Source: Rebecca billardiae RCC1528
Lineage: Eukaryota > Haptophyta
Length of the DNA: 64,000 nucleotides
NCBI GenBank assembly: GCA_965240325.2
Contig: OZ251237.1
Location: 496,001 to 560,000, forward strand
Reading direction: 5' to 3'
The translations under genes were made by a program, and so were the position numbers. Of this stretch, positions 20,953-32,044 are shown in pieces. Under the pieces are notes generated by a model, which was not told where the DNA came from, searched no databases, and was given only the letters and a program-made list of their open reading frames with translations. Each line of letters opens with the position of its first letter. The stretch's first letter is position 1.

Positions 20953-21326
20953 CCCAATGACTGCACAGCTGCACAGTCAATCGCGGTCGCACGATCGCAC
21001 GAACGCGCGCACCGCACTCAAGGGCTCGTAGTCCTCGGGCGCCGCGAGCCATCGACCATATGGTGGGGGATCATGTCGCTCATGGAATCCGCGGTTGTAG
21101 GACACTGGGACCGGCGGGGGCGGCGCTGCATGCGCGTAGGCATGAGGCGGCGGCGGCTGCATGATGGCGGACACCGCCGCCAACGGGATCCTTCAATCCG
21201 GATCCCGCTGACAAGTGACAAACGAGTGCTCCGATTACCGGACCGTTCGCGCCCGAGTCCGCGGCGGCGGCGAAGACTCGGCACCCCTCCCACCTGCCCC
21301 CCCCCCCCCCCCCCCGACCCGGCGCG
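20953..21326. promoter_or_regulatory. head-to-head intergenic region with poly-C tract
   Basis: These 374 bp separate the starts of the PH-like gene (-) and the F-box-like gene (+). An uninterrupted run of 19 C occupies 21297-21315, eleven bases before the plus-strand ATG at 21327. Bidirectional promoter function is inferred. Confidence 0.4.
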
Positions 21327-22244
21327 ATGGTCAGCCGCCGGCGAAGAACGGCGGCGTCAACGACTACGGTGGCTTCGCTCGGCGAGGACTGCTTGCGCAC
21401 GATTGCGCGTCATCTCAACATCTACGACCTCGGGCCAAGCGTCATGCGAAGCGTGTGTCGCCAGTGGCGTGCGGCTGCGCTTGCCGAGGAGGCAGCATCA
21501 TCACCGCCGCCGTGGGGCACGGTCGCCGCGCTCGCGTCAAAGGAAGCCGCGACCGTGACCGAGGTGGCGACGGCACTCGCCATGTCACCAGCCAAGGTGA
21601 AAGCCCCGGAGCTCTACCTCGAGGTCCGTGGGCGCGCCAAGGGCGTGCTGGTGATGAAGAGGGCTGACATCAAGGCGCTCATCGATGACTCCGGGGGCTG
21701 GGCCGCGCTGTGCCGGCGCCGCACCGAATCGCTGCGGCGCAAGCGCAAGCGTGCTGCCGATGCAGGTGCTGGGACTGATATCCCCGCCCCTGTGCCGCCG
21801 CGCTCGCTCGACGAGCAGCTGGTCGGTGCGCTCGCGGCCGTCGGCCTCTTTCAAGTGCGCAGCGACTCGCGTCTCTGCGACGAGTTCCTCGCCGGGCGCT
21901 GCTCGCGGAGCGCTGCGGAGGTGGCACGAGTGATGGCCCGCTGCAAGTACTTCCACGAGCACGCGCATGACTTCCAGGATCGCGTGAAGAAGACCCAGGC
22001 GCGGATTGAGGACACTGTCGACTCGCTTGCCTGGGAGCGCGCTGCAGATCGGTATGTGCCCAGCGGACGCTACGACTACGGCTACGAGCGGGGCTACGAC
22101 TACGACGACTATGGCCCGCGATACTACAAAGGCATCTACCGCGACGCGACCATGCAGGTGACAGGCTTTTGCTCCATGAGTGAGTACAAGGATCACCTCA
22201 TGGCCACTATGCCTATCCCGCGCAAGTGGCCGTGGTGTCACTGA
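21327..22244 (+). CDS. F-box-like protein with possible CCCH-type zinc finger
   Basis: The protein has 305 residues in one exon. The N-terminus has an F-box-like pattern: LGEDCLRTIARHL, DLGPSVMRSVCRQWRAAAL. A basic stretch (RRRTESLRRKRKRAAD, a likely nuclear signal) follows. Then a Cys/His cluster, CDEFLAGRCS and RCKYFHEHAH, resembles a stretched CCCH zinc finger. The C-terminus is Tyr/Gly/Asp-rich (YDYGYERGYDYDDY). F-box proteins recruit substrates to SCF ubiquitin ligases; CCCH fingers bind RNA. Both calls rest on pattern only. Start at 21327 follows a 19-C tract. Confidence 0.6.
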   Translation: MVSRRRRTAASTTTVASLGEDCLRTIARHLNIYDLGPSVMRSVCRQWRAAALAEEAASSPPPWGTVAALASKEAATVTEVATALAMSPAKVKAPELYLEVRGRAKGVLVMKRADIKALIDDSGGWAALCRRRTESLRRKRKRAADAGAGTDIPAPVPPRSLDEQLVGALAAVGLFQVRSDSRLCDEFLAGRCSRSAAEVARVMARCKYFHEHAHDFQDRVKKTQARIEDTVDSLAWERAADRYVPSGRYDYGYERGYDYDDYGPRYYKGIYRDATMQVTGFCSMSEYKDHLMATMPIPRKWPWCH

Positions 22245-22627
22245 CACCGTGGCCTCCGGAGCCCCCGCCGGCTGCGTGCGGCTGTCCGGCCCCGCCCCAG
22301 TCCCCGGGCGGCAGTCGACTCCGTGTCGAGGCCGCGGCCAGGCGGGCGAGGACCGAGCACCGGATCTTTGAGCCCTGGGCGGGCGCCACTCGTCAGCGCA
22401 AAACCAAATTATAATGATGAATCTGCTTATTCTCTGCTATGGGGGTATTCTGCTTGTCCGGAAATCGTCAGCGGCCGCCAGCGGCGGGCGGCCCGGCCGG
22501 GGCGGGCGGCATCACGATCGACCAGGCGTTGTTCGCAGCCGGGCGCAAGGAGCCTGCAGCGCTCTACGCTGCTCGTGCATCAGGCGCACCGACTACGTGA
22601 GCGAGCCGTTGGGAGGCTGTCTTTGCG
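22245..22627. other. intergenic, possible upstream exon not resolved
   Basis: Between two plus-strand genes. A short plus-strand segment near 22510-22600 reads ITIDQALFAAGRKEPAALYA and is followed by a good donor-like GTGAGC. It could be an extra first exon of the next gene, but the implied intron would be under 50 nt, so I left it out. Confidence 0.3.
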
Positions 22628-23359
22628 ATGGATGCTGCGCGAGAGGCCGCCCGAGCGCGCAAGCTCGCGGCCGCAGCTGAGCGCGAGTGGGATGCAGGCA
22701 AAGGGCCACCCGTGATGGGAGGGCGCCAGCCTCCTCCCCCTTCTGCGCCTCTGGAGTCGGACGGCCGTTACGTACCCCCTGCAAGGCGTGCCGCGCCCCT
22801 CGAGCGAGCTCCGTTCCAGCACGATGAGGGCGACCGGCGCGCTCCTTCCCCCGAGCGCTCGCCTCCACCGCCAGAGCCGGAGCCGGAGACAGACCCGTTT
22901 GTAAAGCTTGGGCACGTCGTCGAGGCGACGGGCCTCCCTGCGGGCGTCCCCATTCATCAGCTCTCGGCGCTCATTAGCTCCGCGCTCCAGCTCAGCGTGG
23001 ACCAGCTCACCTTCATTCCAGTCGATGACCGGAGCATCCTGCTTGCGCTCAGCTCGACCGCCGAAGCCAACGAGGCGCTCCGGCGGGGCAAGCAATCTCA
23101 GGGCGGGATCGTGGTCCGCCCTCTTCGCGAAGCGAGCCCGGCCGCTCGGAGCTACGCGCAGCAGCACGAGCTCCCCGCCGCGCACCGACGGCAGACGACC
23201 ACCTCTGGGGCCAACCGCCTCATTGCTGGCTCGCTGGGGATCAGACGATCGGCGCAGATGGAGGAGAAGATGGCCGCCGAGCGCGCGCGCCAGGCCGAGG
23301 CGCGCAGGCAGCAAGCCGCGGAGCAGAGCGCGGCGGACGACCTTTGGTTCGACGACTGA
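22628..23359 (+). CDS. R3HCC1-like protein with C-terminal RRM-like domain
   Basis: The protein has 243 residues. A basic N-terminus (AAREAARARKLAAAAERE) and a Pro-rich linker with GRYVPPARR lead to a domain reading HVVEATGLPAGVPIHQL, LTFIPVDDRSILLALSS, EANEALRRG and GGIVVRPLREAS. This order matches the small RRM-like fold found in R3HCC1/R3HCC1L and related RNA-associated proteins, although no R3H motif is present. The tail is a charged helix ending DDLWFDD, a possible peptide ligand. It converges with the p300-type gene. The assignment is by pattern and moderate only. Confidence 0.55.
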   Translation: MDAAREAARARKLAAAAEREWDAGKGPPVMGGRQPPPPSAPLESDGRYVPPARRAAPLERAPFQHDEGDRRAPSPERSPPPPEPEPETDPFVKLGHVVEATGLPAGVPIHQLSALISSALQLSVDQLTFIPVDDRSILLALSSTAEANEALRRGKQSQGGIVVRPLREASPAARSYAQQHELPAAHRRQTTTSGANRLIAGSLGIRRSAQMEEKMAAERARQAEARRQQAAEQSAADDLWFDD

Positions 23360-23969
23360 TGATGACGTCATCAATATTGACGAATACTCGCGCGTCCGTA
23401 TATATATATCATCATCAACATCAGCAGACCAGCCGCCCGCCGTCACCGGCTGCGCTGGCGGGCCCTCGGCGGGCCGTGTCAGCCTGTCAGGTAGGCCGGC
23501 TGCCCGAGTCATCTACGCGGCTCCGCGGCGCCGCCCGCGGCGCCGACAGGCACGGACGCTCACTCCCGGACGGCGCCGCCCGCCGCGCGGCCGGCCCGGG
23601 GCCGCGCGGGCGCGGGGGCTGGGGCGCCCATACATGAGGGGCCCGGAGGGCCCGGCCCCGGGCCGCCTGCGCCTGCGCGCCCCGGCCCCCGGCGCTGTGC
23701 CAGACGACTACTGATGTCGTCGAGTCGTGACCGTCGTGTCGCGACTGCTGCTGTCAGTGGTGACTCAGTGGGCGTGGCCCGTTAGCTTCAGTAGAGTCAC
23801 TCACTCTCACTAGTCACTGTCAGACCGTCGCACGCCGCGTCAGTCGTCAGTCAGCAGCGAATTAAATATTAATAGCGCCGACTACGCAACGCCGAATGAA
23901 GAGCCGTGCTGATTAGTGATTGGCATTTTACTAATGAAGCGCCAGGCCAGCAGCACCGATGAAGCCGTG
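23360..23969. other. convergent intergenic region, no gene seen
   Basis: This is the 3' flank of the R3HCC1-like gene and of the p300-type gene. It holds a short TATATATAT patch near 23400, then a very GC-rich block with many GGGGCC-type runs (about 23520-23700), then mixed sequence. No recognisable frame. Confidence 0.5.
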
Positions 23970-26900
23970 TCATCTGGAGACGGTCGTCATCGCGTCCGCC
24001 GGCCCGCCGGCCGCGGCGAGCTGCTCTAACAGCGTCGTGTTGGCTGTCGTTGTCGAGGGCGCGGCGTGCTCGGTACTCACCGCGTCGGGCGTTGCCTCCG
24101 ACTTGGACGTGTCGAAGGCTCCGCCTGCCAAGCCGGCGCCAGCCAGCCCGACATCCGCGCACTGCGTGCAGATGAAGCTCTTCATCGTGCTCGCCTGCTC
24201 GGCCGAGAGGTTGACGCAGTCGCAGTGGAACCTGCGCGCCGAGCCGCGCGGCGCGAGCAGGCAGGCGTGAGCCGTCAGCCGATGCGCGCGCGCGCGCGCG
24301 CGGTCGGGCGCGCGCCGCGCGCATGGGAGGCGGCTGCGCGCACCAGTTGTCGCACACGTCGCAGCCGACCATCTGCGTGCCGTCCTCCTTGCGGCCGCGC
24401 GTGCACGTCGGCACGCAGAACAGGTGCGGCTTGCGGTGCAGCGTGTTGAGCAGCATCATCGTCGAGTACTGCGCGTACCGCGGGTTGTTGAACTGCCAGT
24501 GGCTCGCCTGGCAGTGGCCGAGCAGCACCTCGCGCGAGTTGGCGAGCTCGTTGGTGATCTCGGGGTCGAGGTCGGTTTTGGGCGGCCCGTCCAGCGCCTT
24601 CAGCTTCGCCACCAGGAAGTGCCGCTTGAGATACTGCGCGCCGGGCGGCGGAGGCGCGCGCGGAGCACGTGAGCCTCTGACCGTGCACGGCGCGCGCCGC
24701 GCGCACGCGCGCGCAGTCTTCCGCCGCGCCGCGCCGCGCCGCGCCGCGCCGCGCCCGGCGCGCGCGTGCCTGGATCTCCTGCTGCGCGCGCTCGACGACC
24801 TCGCGAGAGTTGAGCTTCTGCAGCTTAAAGCCGCTGGCGCCCTTGGCGCCCGCCTCCGCCGGCGCCGACTCCTCTGCGCACGCGAGCGTCGCGGCGCGTG
24901 CGCGCGCGCGCGTGTCGCGCGTGAGACCGGTGCGGGGACGGCGCCGTGTGCCGCGGGCCCCGCCGATGCGCGCGCCGGGTGCCACGCGCGGCCGCGCTCG
25001 CCTCCCCGCCCCGCCCGGCACACCGCGCCACTGCCCGCCCGCCCGCCCGCCGCGCGCGCGCACGGTGTTCCTGCTCGATCCTTGAGAGCAGCTCAGGAAT
25101 TGTGATCGCCCACTGGTCGCCGTGGAAGAGCGGGATCTCGCGGATCGACTTCATCTCGCCGTACATCTCGGCCATCGAGGCTGCGGAGCGCGCGCGGGGG
25201 GTCGGGGGGCGGGGCCGGGCGGTGAGCGAGCCGTGCGCAGAGGGCGATCGGCGGGCGCGGCGGCGCGCTCGCGCGGCGCGGCGCGCGCACCGAACTTCTC
25301 AATCAGCCCGCGGTCCTTGGCCTTGTCGAGCATCTGCACGTACCACGCGCGCAGCTTGTCGCGCTTCATCGGCTTCTTGTGCTGGTCCGGCCGCGCGAAG
25401 AAGATGTACTCGTCGCCCGCCTTGGGCGGCTCCACCCAGATGTGCACCCACTGGAAGCCGAGCGTGCGCACAAACTCGAGGTACGCCACCAGGATCGCGT
25501 GGTAGACAAACGTGCGCTGCCCCGCGGGCGACGACTCAAAGTAGCGCACGCTGTCGAGGTAGGAGATGTAGACGCGGTTCTTGTTGGGCTCGGGGCAGTC
25601 CTCGCCGTACTCCTGCACGTACATGGCGAAGAAGGCGACGTCGATGCCCTCGATCTTCTGGAACGCGACCAGCGCCTTGGAGCGGTACGGGAACTCTGAC
25701 GGGTACGGCCCGCCGAGCGACCACATGCGCTGCACCATCTCCTCGGGGCAGTGCGACTGCTCGAACACGGACGAGATCACGCGGACGGTGACGGGCTCGC
25801 ACGTGATCTCGGAGGCGGCGAGGTCGGCCGCGACCGCCTCCTCGATGAAGCGCGAGAGGTTGGTGTGCGGCAGCGACTCCGCCGGGTGCTTTGCCCACGC
25901 GGAGAGCGGCTGCAGCGTCGGCTCGTTGGTCGTGCACGCGACGCAAAAGAACTGCGCGCTCGCGTCCTTGAAGGCCTGCTCGTCGTACAGGCCGCAGACG
26001 AAGTGGTACCAGAGGTGGCAGCGCTCGCACTGCACCCAGCGCGAGTCCTCCTCCTCCGAGAGCACCGGGCCCTCGCCCTCGCGCAGCGGCACGAGCTGCT
26101 CCTTGAACTCCGCCCAGTCGAGCGCGCCCGTATCTCGCTGCGAGATCTTGAGCACCTCGGTCGTGCGCGTGAGGTCGTCCATCGCGCGCAGCTTCTGGAA
26201 GCACGAGTTGCACAGCCGCAGCGTGCCCGACGAGCCCGCCGCGCGCGCCGCCTCGACGGACTCCTGGAAGTACACGCGCGTCGGCCGCTGCATCGCGCGC
26301 TTGCAGTAGTCGCAGAACAGCGGCAGCTCAGCCAGCAGCAGCTGGTGCTTCTCGCAGTGCGCGCACGCGAGCCGCAGCTCCGAGTTGGTCACGCCGCAGA
26401 TGAGCTCGGGCTCCGCCCGGCCGTCGGCGCCGTTCGCGGGCGCGGCGGCGGCGGCCGCCGCGCCCGCGTCGAGCAGCTGCACGTCGATCGCGTGCTGGCT
26501 CTCCACCTTGACCACCTTGCCGAGCTTCCACGCCACGCCGCGCAGCTCGTCCGGCGCGAGCACCTCGACGAAGAAGCCGACCTCAAAGTGCTCATCCTCG
26601 CCCGCCTCGGGCGCGACCGGCGCGCCGCCTGGCGCCTCGATGCCCGGCGCGACCGAGCGCGCCTCGCGCTTGATCAGCGGCGCGCGCTTCACCGCCTCCG
26701 CCGCGCGCTGCTCGGCCGTGAGCGGCGCCGGCGGCTCCGGCGCGCGCTTCTGCCCGACAGGGTCGCGCCCGCGCCGCCGGTTCGAGCCCGAGCCGCCGCC
26801 CGACTTGGACTTTGCGAGCGAGCCCGCCGCGTCGCACTTGAACGAGATCTGGCGCTGGCTGCCCGGCGTGTCGCTCTCGCGCCACAGCTTGACGGTGACG

Positions 26901-29900
26901 CACGGGTAGAAGGGGAGCTCGGCGAGCGGCGAGCCGCCGTTCGTGCTCGCGGGCTGCGCGCGGCTGCCCGCGCCCGCGGACGAGATCGAGGGCTCGGAGT
27001 CCTCGCGGCCAACAGGGACGCCGCCGTGCGCGCTGCCGCCGGCCGCACCGCCGCTGCGCGCCAGCTTGCGCGCCCCGCCGTCCCGCCCCGCCGAGAGCTG
27101 GGCCTGCTTGCGCTTGCCCGGCGCCGCCGCCTCCTCCTCCATCGCCGCGTCCGGGTCCGGAAACTCGAACTTGAGCGGCTCGAGGTCGCTCAGGTCGCCC
27201 ATCGCGCCGCCGCCGCCGGACGGGTCGAGGAACATCGAGCTCGACCTGGGCCCGCCGCCCAGCCCGCCGCCGAGGCCGAGATCGGAAAGGTCCGGGAAGT
27301 CGAAGCGGCGTGGGCGCTCCTGCTGCGGCTTCGCGCTCAGCGTGGGGCCGGCGGCCGCGAGCGCCGAGCGCTGCTGCTGCGCCTGCTGCGCCTGCTGCTG
27401 CGCCTGCTGCTGCGCCTGCTGCTGCTGCTGCTGCGCCTGCTGCGCCTGCTGCTGCGCCTGCTGCTGCTGCCGCTGCTGCTGCTGCACCTGCTGCTGCTGC
27501 TGCTGCTGCGCCTGCTGCTGCTGCTGCGCCTGCCGCTGCTGGTGCTGCGCATGCTGCTGCCGCAGCTGCTGCAGCCGCTGCTGCTGCTGCGGTGTCAGCT
27601 GCGCAATCTGCTGCGGCGTGAGCTGCGCGAGCAGCTGCGCCCGCTGCAGCGCTTGCTGCTGAGGTGTCAGCTGCGCCCGCGCCTGCTGCGCCTGCTGCTG
27701 CGCCTGCTGCTGCTGCTGCTGCTGCGCCTGCTGCTGCGGCTGCTGCTGCTGCTGCGTCGCCTGCTGCCCCTGCTGCCCCGGCTGCCCCGGCTGCTGCTGC
27801 AGCTGCAGCTGCTGCGCGCGCTGCCGCAGGAGCAGGTGCTGCGCGATCTGGCGCTGCTCGGGGGTCAGCTGCTCGAAGCGCTGCCGCAGCAGTTGCCGCT
27901 GGCGCTCGTCGAGAGCGCGGCCGCCCTGCCCCGGCTGCTGCCCCGACTGCTGCGCGGCCTGCTGCCCCGACTGCTGCGGCTGCTGCTGCCCCGACTGCGG
28001 CTGCTGCTGCTGCTGCTGCTGCGCCTGCTGCTGCCGCTGATGGTGCAGCAGCAGCTGCTGGTGCAGCTGCTGCTGCGCCTGCTGCTGCTGCTGCGCCCCT
28101 TGCGCCGCACCGCCCGCGCCTCCGCCGGAGCTCGAGGGTGTGCCGAGGTGGCACCCGCCCTCGCGCGTCTTCTTGATGCGCTCGCGGAGCTTCTGGCACG
28201 TCATGCACTGCGCGTTGACGCACTGCTTCACGTGGGTGAGGAGCATCTTCTTCACGTGCGCGGAGTCGACGCGAGCCGCCAAGCCGGGGATCCCGGGCGC
28301 GCCACCGCCGCCCAGCGCCGGCAGGCCGCCGCCGATGCCCAGCCCAGATGGGTGGCGAGCGACGCCCGCGCGCACGCGCGTCGGGGCGAAGTGGGGCGTG
28401 CTCGCCTGGTGCAGCGAGGCGGGCGCCGGCGAGCCCCTCGCGCCCGCGAGCTGCGACACGTCGGGCGTCTGCGGCGAGTTCGCTCTGCCGCCGAGGCCTG
28501 CCTGCTGCGCCGTGGCGAGCGACGGACTGCCGGCCGCGCCCGGCGGGCGCATCAGCCCGGCCGGCTGCTGCGACTGCGCCGGCTGCTGCGGCTGCTGCGG
28601 CTGCTGCGGCTGCTGCGGCTGCTGCTGCGGCTGCTGCGGCGGCAGGCCGGCCTGCTGCCGCTGCTGCAGCTGCTGCGCGAGCGACAGCGGCTGGCCGCCG
28701 CTGCCGCCGCCGCCGCCGGCCGCCTGCGCCGACCCGCTGCCGCCCGCGCCCGCCAGTGCGCTCTGCCGCGTCGTCTTCTGCAGCACCTGCCAGAGCTGGC
28801 AGACGCGGCAGCGCCGCGTGTCGCCGGCCTTGAGGTGCGGGCACGTGAGCGTGTGCGCCTGCATCCGCTTGATCACGCGCTTCGTGCCCGCGCACACTTT
28901 CTGCTCGCAGTTCTCCTCCGTGCAGTGGAACGCGTGGATGAGCGCGTGCACGGGCAGCTGCGTGTTCGCCGTGGGCGCGGAGCGCGGCGTGACCGGGTCG
29001 TTGCGCTGCCCGCTCGGATCCGCCGACGTGCTGCTCTGGTTGTGCGAGCCGCTGCGCGCGATGTCCAGGAGCACGCTCGGCGTCCCTCCGGCCGCCCCGC
29101 TCGCGCCACACGACAACGGATTCGACGTCGGCGCGCCGTGCCCGGCGCCACCCGCGCTCACGCCCAGGGTGAGCGATGGGCTCGCGCCCGGGGCTGGGCC
29201 GGCGCCGGGCCCTGGCCTCGGCCGGGGCACAGGGGGCGGGCCGCCGCCCCGCGCGACCTGCGACGCCGACAGGCCCGACGCGCCCACTCCCTGCGCGAGC
29301 GCGGACGGCGTGCCCGCGTGCGCGCCGGGCTGGTGCGCGCCGGCACCGCCCAACGCGCCAGCCGCCGCTTGGTGCGAGGGATCCCGCCCGAGCCCGGCGG
29401 CGCCGAGCTGCTGCGCGCGCTGCGCCTGAGCGCCGGCACCGCACGCGTGCGCATTACCCTGCGCCGAGCCGACGCCCGCGCCGCCGCACACGCGCTGCCC
29501 GAGCGACGCGAGCTGCCCTTGCTGCCGAGCGAGGTCTGCGACGAGCGAGTGCGCCTGCGGCGCACACTGCGCCGCCAAGTTGGCGGGCTGCGCGGGCGCG
29601 CCGAGCTGCGGCGAGAGCGGCACAATGCCCTGCCCCTGCGCGCCGCTGCCGGTAGGCCCTTGGTACAGCGCGGCGCGCGGGCTCGCCAGTGCGCTGCGCG
29701 GGCTTGCCGGCACGCTCGCGCCCTGCAGCCGCGCGTCCGCGCCGGCTGCAGTCGGCGTCGGCGGCACGATGGGCGCCGGCCCGTGGGCCAGTGGTGGCCG
29801 TGCGAGGCCACTGCTCGCCCCCGGCCGCTCCGTCATCTGCGCGGAAGCCTGCTGCCGACGCTGCTGAAGGTCGCTGATCTGCGGCACCATCGTGCACAGC

Positions 29901-30195
29901 GCATCCCTAAGCGCGTCCTTGCCGGCGACAACCCTCAGCTCCTGCTGGAGCTGCAGGCGCGGGAGCGGGCGGCGGGATGGTCGCACGTACGCACCTCGGG
30001 TCAGCCGGCGCATGCGCGCGCGCACGCTCCAGCCACGCGCGCGCACGGGCGAGCGCGCACCTGTGCTTTGCCGAGCTCCTTTCGCAAGTATCGGTCCAGC
30101 ATGCCTTCGAGAAGCGCGTGCTTCTCCTGCGGCAGGAAGCGCTGGACCGACCGAATCAAGTCCGGGATGGACAGGCTCAGCGGCTCCGCCGCCAT
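23970..30195 (-). CDS. p300/CBP-type histone acetyltransferase (KAT11) with TAZ, PHD and poly-Gln
   Basis: Six exons (30061-30195, 25291-29950, 25064-25180, 24770-24873, 24344-24633, 23970-24231) total 1855 residues. Order: a 45-residue N-terminal helix region; a Pro/Ala-rich stretch; TAZ-type zinc ligands (HAFHCTEENCEQKVC, HTLTC, CRVC) at about 375-425; a further HVKQCVNAQCMTC at about 615; poly-Gln at about 665-910; a Cys-rich pre-HAT region with a PHD (WVQCERCHLWYHFVC, about 1350); the KAT11 domain (EYGEDCPEPNKNRVYISYLD near 1500, HIWVEPP, GDEYIFFARP, KPMKRDKLRAWY, FHGDQW). It ends with a second PHD-like finger (GCDVCDNW-FHCDC, FICTQC). No bromodomain, ZZ or C-terminal TAZ is seen. It should acetylate histones as a transcriptional co-activator. 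The order resembles plant HAC proteins. One intron (24634-24769) is GC-AG. Confidence 0.92.
27357..28095 (-). repeat. poly-glutamine-coding CAG-type repeat
   Basis: The minus strand encodes several hundred residues that are mostly Gln, broken by Ala, Pro, Gly and Leu, from degenerate CAG/CAA-type codons (CTG on the plus strand). It lies between the TAZ ligands and the catalytic half of the p300-type protein. A shorter tract of the same kind is at about 28560-28670. Confidence 0.9.
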
Positions 30196-30803
30196 CGCTG
30201 ACCCGTGCCGCCGAGGTGTTGCCGCAACACCACCGCTCGCGGCCACCTGGTCCGCCACCCTTGCGAAGGTGGCTGGGCAGCCAGGGCCCGGCTGTCCGGG
30301 GGGCCTGGATGCACCACCCGACCACCGTCGTCGTCTCGCTGCACGTCAAACGAGATCGACAAGATCTCAGTGCTCGTGGCCAATGAACGCCGTCGGAAGG
30401 GGGTACTCTCGATAAGTCGTTTACCGCCTCGACGAGCGTCATATCCACAATTCCACGGACAAACCTATGCGCAGTGCGATGTTTTTGCGCATGAAAAGAA
30501 CCCGCTGGCCAATGACATCGTTATGCGGAAACTCCCGAGGATCACATCCGGAAGCGGAAACCTTCCACCCGAAGCCCCGGCCAATAGTACGGCTATAGGC
30601 ATGATACACCTTTTCAGACTGAGAGCCGACGACGAGCAGTGGTTACAAAGTCGCCGATCGACGCCGCACGAGGGCGGATTGGGCACTGGCACGGCCCTGG
30701 CTCTTCCGGGCGCGAGCGGCGCGCCGTGCTCTTCCGGGCGCGAGCGGCGCGCCGTGCTCTTCCGGGCGCGAGCGGCGCGCCGAGCTGAGCAGCGCGGAGG
30801 CGC
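30196..30803. promoter_or_regulatory. head-to-head intergenic region of the acetyltransferase and a 361-aa gene
   Basis: These 608 bp lie between two divergent starts. The part next to the plus-strand gene contains a three-copy 28-bp repeat (30701-30784). Shared promoter function is inferred. Confidence 0.4.
30701..30784. repeat. 28-bp tandem repeat, three copies
   Basis: Units at 30701, 30729 and 30757 each begin CTCTTCCGGGCGCGAGCGGC and are almost identical; the last differs only near its end. The array ends 19 bp before the ATG at 30804 and so probably lies in the 5' UTR or core promoter. Confidence 0.95.
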
Positions 30804-32044
30804 ATGTTCAACTACTACCAGTGGAAGCGCGCGGCCATCGCATCCGAGCGCCTCGCCGACGGCCTGCCACCCGCCCCGCCGTCGCGGGGAGTGACGCGTG
30901 ACGGACTGGTGCCATGGGTGCCGCCGTCCGCGACGCGCACAGGCGTCGCGCCGTTGTTCCCGGAGCCGCTTCCGGAGCCGGACGAGGAGACCCTCGAGCA
31001 TCGACACACGCTCGCTGCCTCCGCACAGGCGCGCTACGACATGTGGGCGGCCACCACGCTCGGGTGGGACGACGACGAGGACAAGAAGGCGAAGGAGGCC
31101 CACCCATCGCAGCACACGTTCCGCGACCGCGTCCCGGCGAAGGAGCTGCACGGGCGCATGTCGTTCGCGAGGCACGCGTCGCACGCTGCACGCATCGCCG
31201 AGGCGGAGGCCGCGAACCGCCGTTACCTCAAGCGGCCGCAGTACCAGGACCCCGGCTTGAATACGATTGGCATGACCTTCTCCTTCCATCGGCAAGGCTA
31301 CCACATGCGGCAGCGGATGAAGTCGATGGAGGTCGGCGGGCCGATGCGGTTCCAGGCGCAGACGGAGAGCGAGCGGATCATGGAAGAGAACGTCAAGGCG
31401 AGCGCTCGCGATGTCTTCTCCGCGACCGTCCCCTCCGAGCACGAGCATCCGCGCGCCGCCGTGGCCGCGCAGCGGGAGGGCGCGCGCGCGCGCTGGGTCG
31501 GGCCGCGCGACTTCGACAGCACGTCGATGCACCCGCGCAAGCAGCTGTCGCCTCCGTCGGCGCTGCTAGGTGCGGGCGAGCCGTACCGGGATACGCTCGA
31601 CCAGGACTGCTACGGCAATCTTAACTACGGTCACACACGCGTGCGGGATCCCGCGCTCGAGGTGCGTTCCGCCATGCGAGGACGCGCCACAAGCGCCGGC
31701 AGCGTCAGGAGGCTGAGGAGACTGAGCCTGCGTCCTTGCGCCGCCGCGCCCGCGCCACGCGCCGCGCACGCGCCACGCGCCGCGCCCGCGCGCGCACGCC
31801 TGCGCGCGCACCGCAGGTCGGCGGCATGTTCATGAGCTCCGTGCCGTCGAACCAGTACATCCCGAACCCGTCTCGCACGTGCACCTGGAACGTCAAACCG
31901 GAGCTGCCGGTCCTGCCGCCCAAGACCTATCACCGACTGTCGTCGAAGGTGCCCGATGCGGCCGGCGGCAGCACGGGCGCGCTGGGCGGGCGCAGCTCGG
32001 GGACGGCAATCAAGCTGGTCACGTCCGAAAACGGGTCCGACTAG
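30804..32044 (+). CDS. unknown 361-residue protein, two exons
   Basis: Exons 30804-31661 and 31817-32044 join in phase 0 across a 155-nt GT-AG intron. I do not recognise the family. The protein starts MFNYYQWKRAAIASERLADG, is charged and rich in Arg, Ala, Pro and His, and has no signal peptide, membrane span or Cys pattern. Short aromatic-glycine motifs recur (IGMTFSFHRQGYHMRQRM, CYGNLNYGHTRV, QYIPNPSRTCTWNVKPELP). Such motifs are seen in microtubule-inner and other axonemal proteins, so a flagellar role is conceivable but unproven. The exon 2 frame is well supported because it continues with similar composition and ends in a clean stop. Confidence 0.7.

Noticed and set aside
25751-30415. 1554-residue plus-strand frame rich in Leu and Arg
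   Set aside because: Antisense of the poly-Gln and Pro/Ala regions of the acetyltransferase; CTG repeats simply read as Leu runs.
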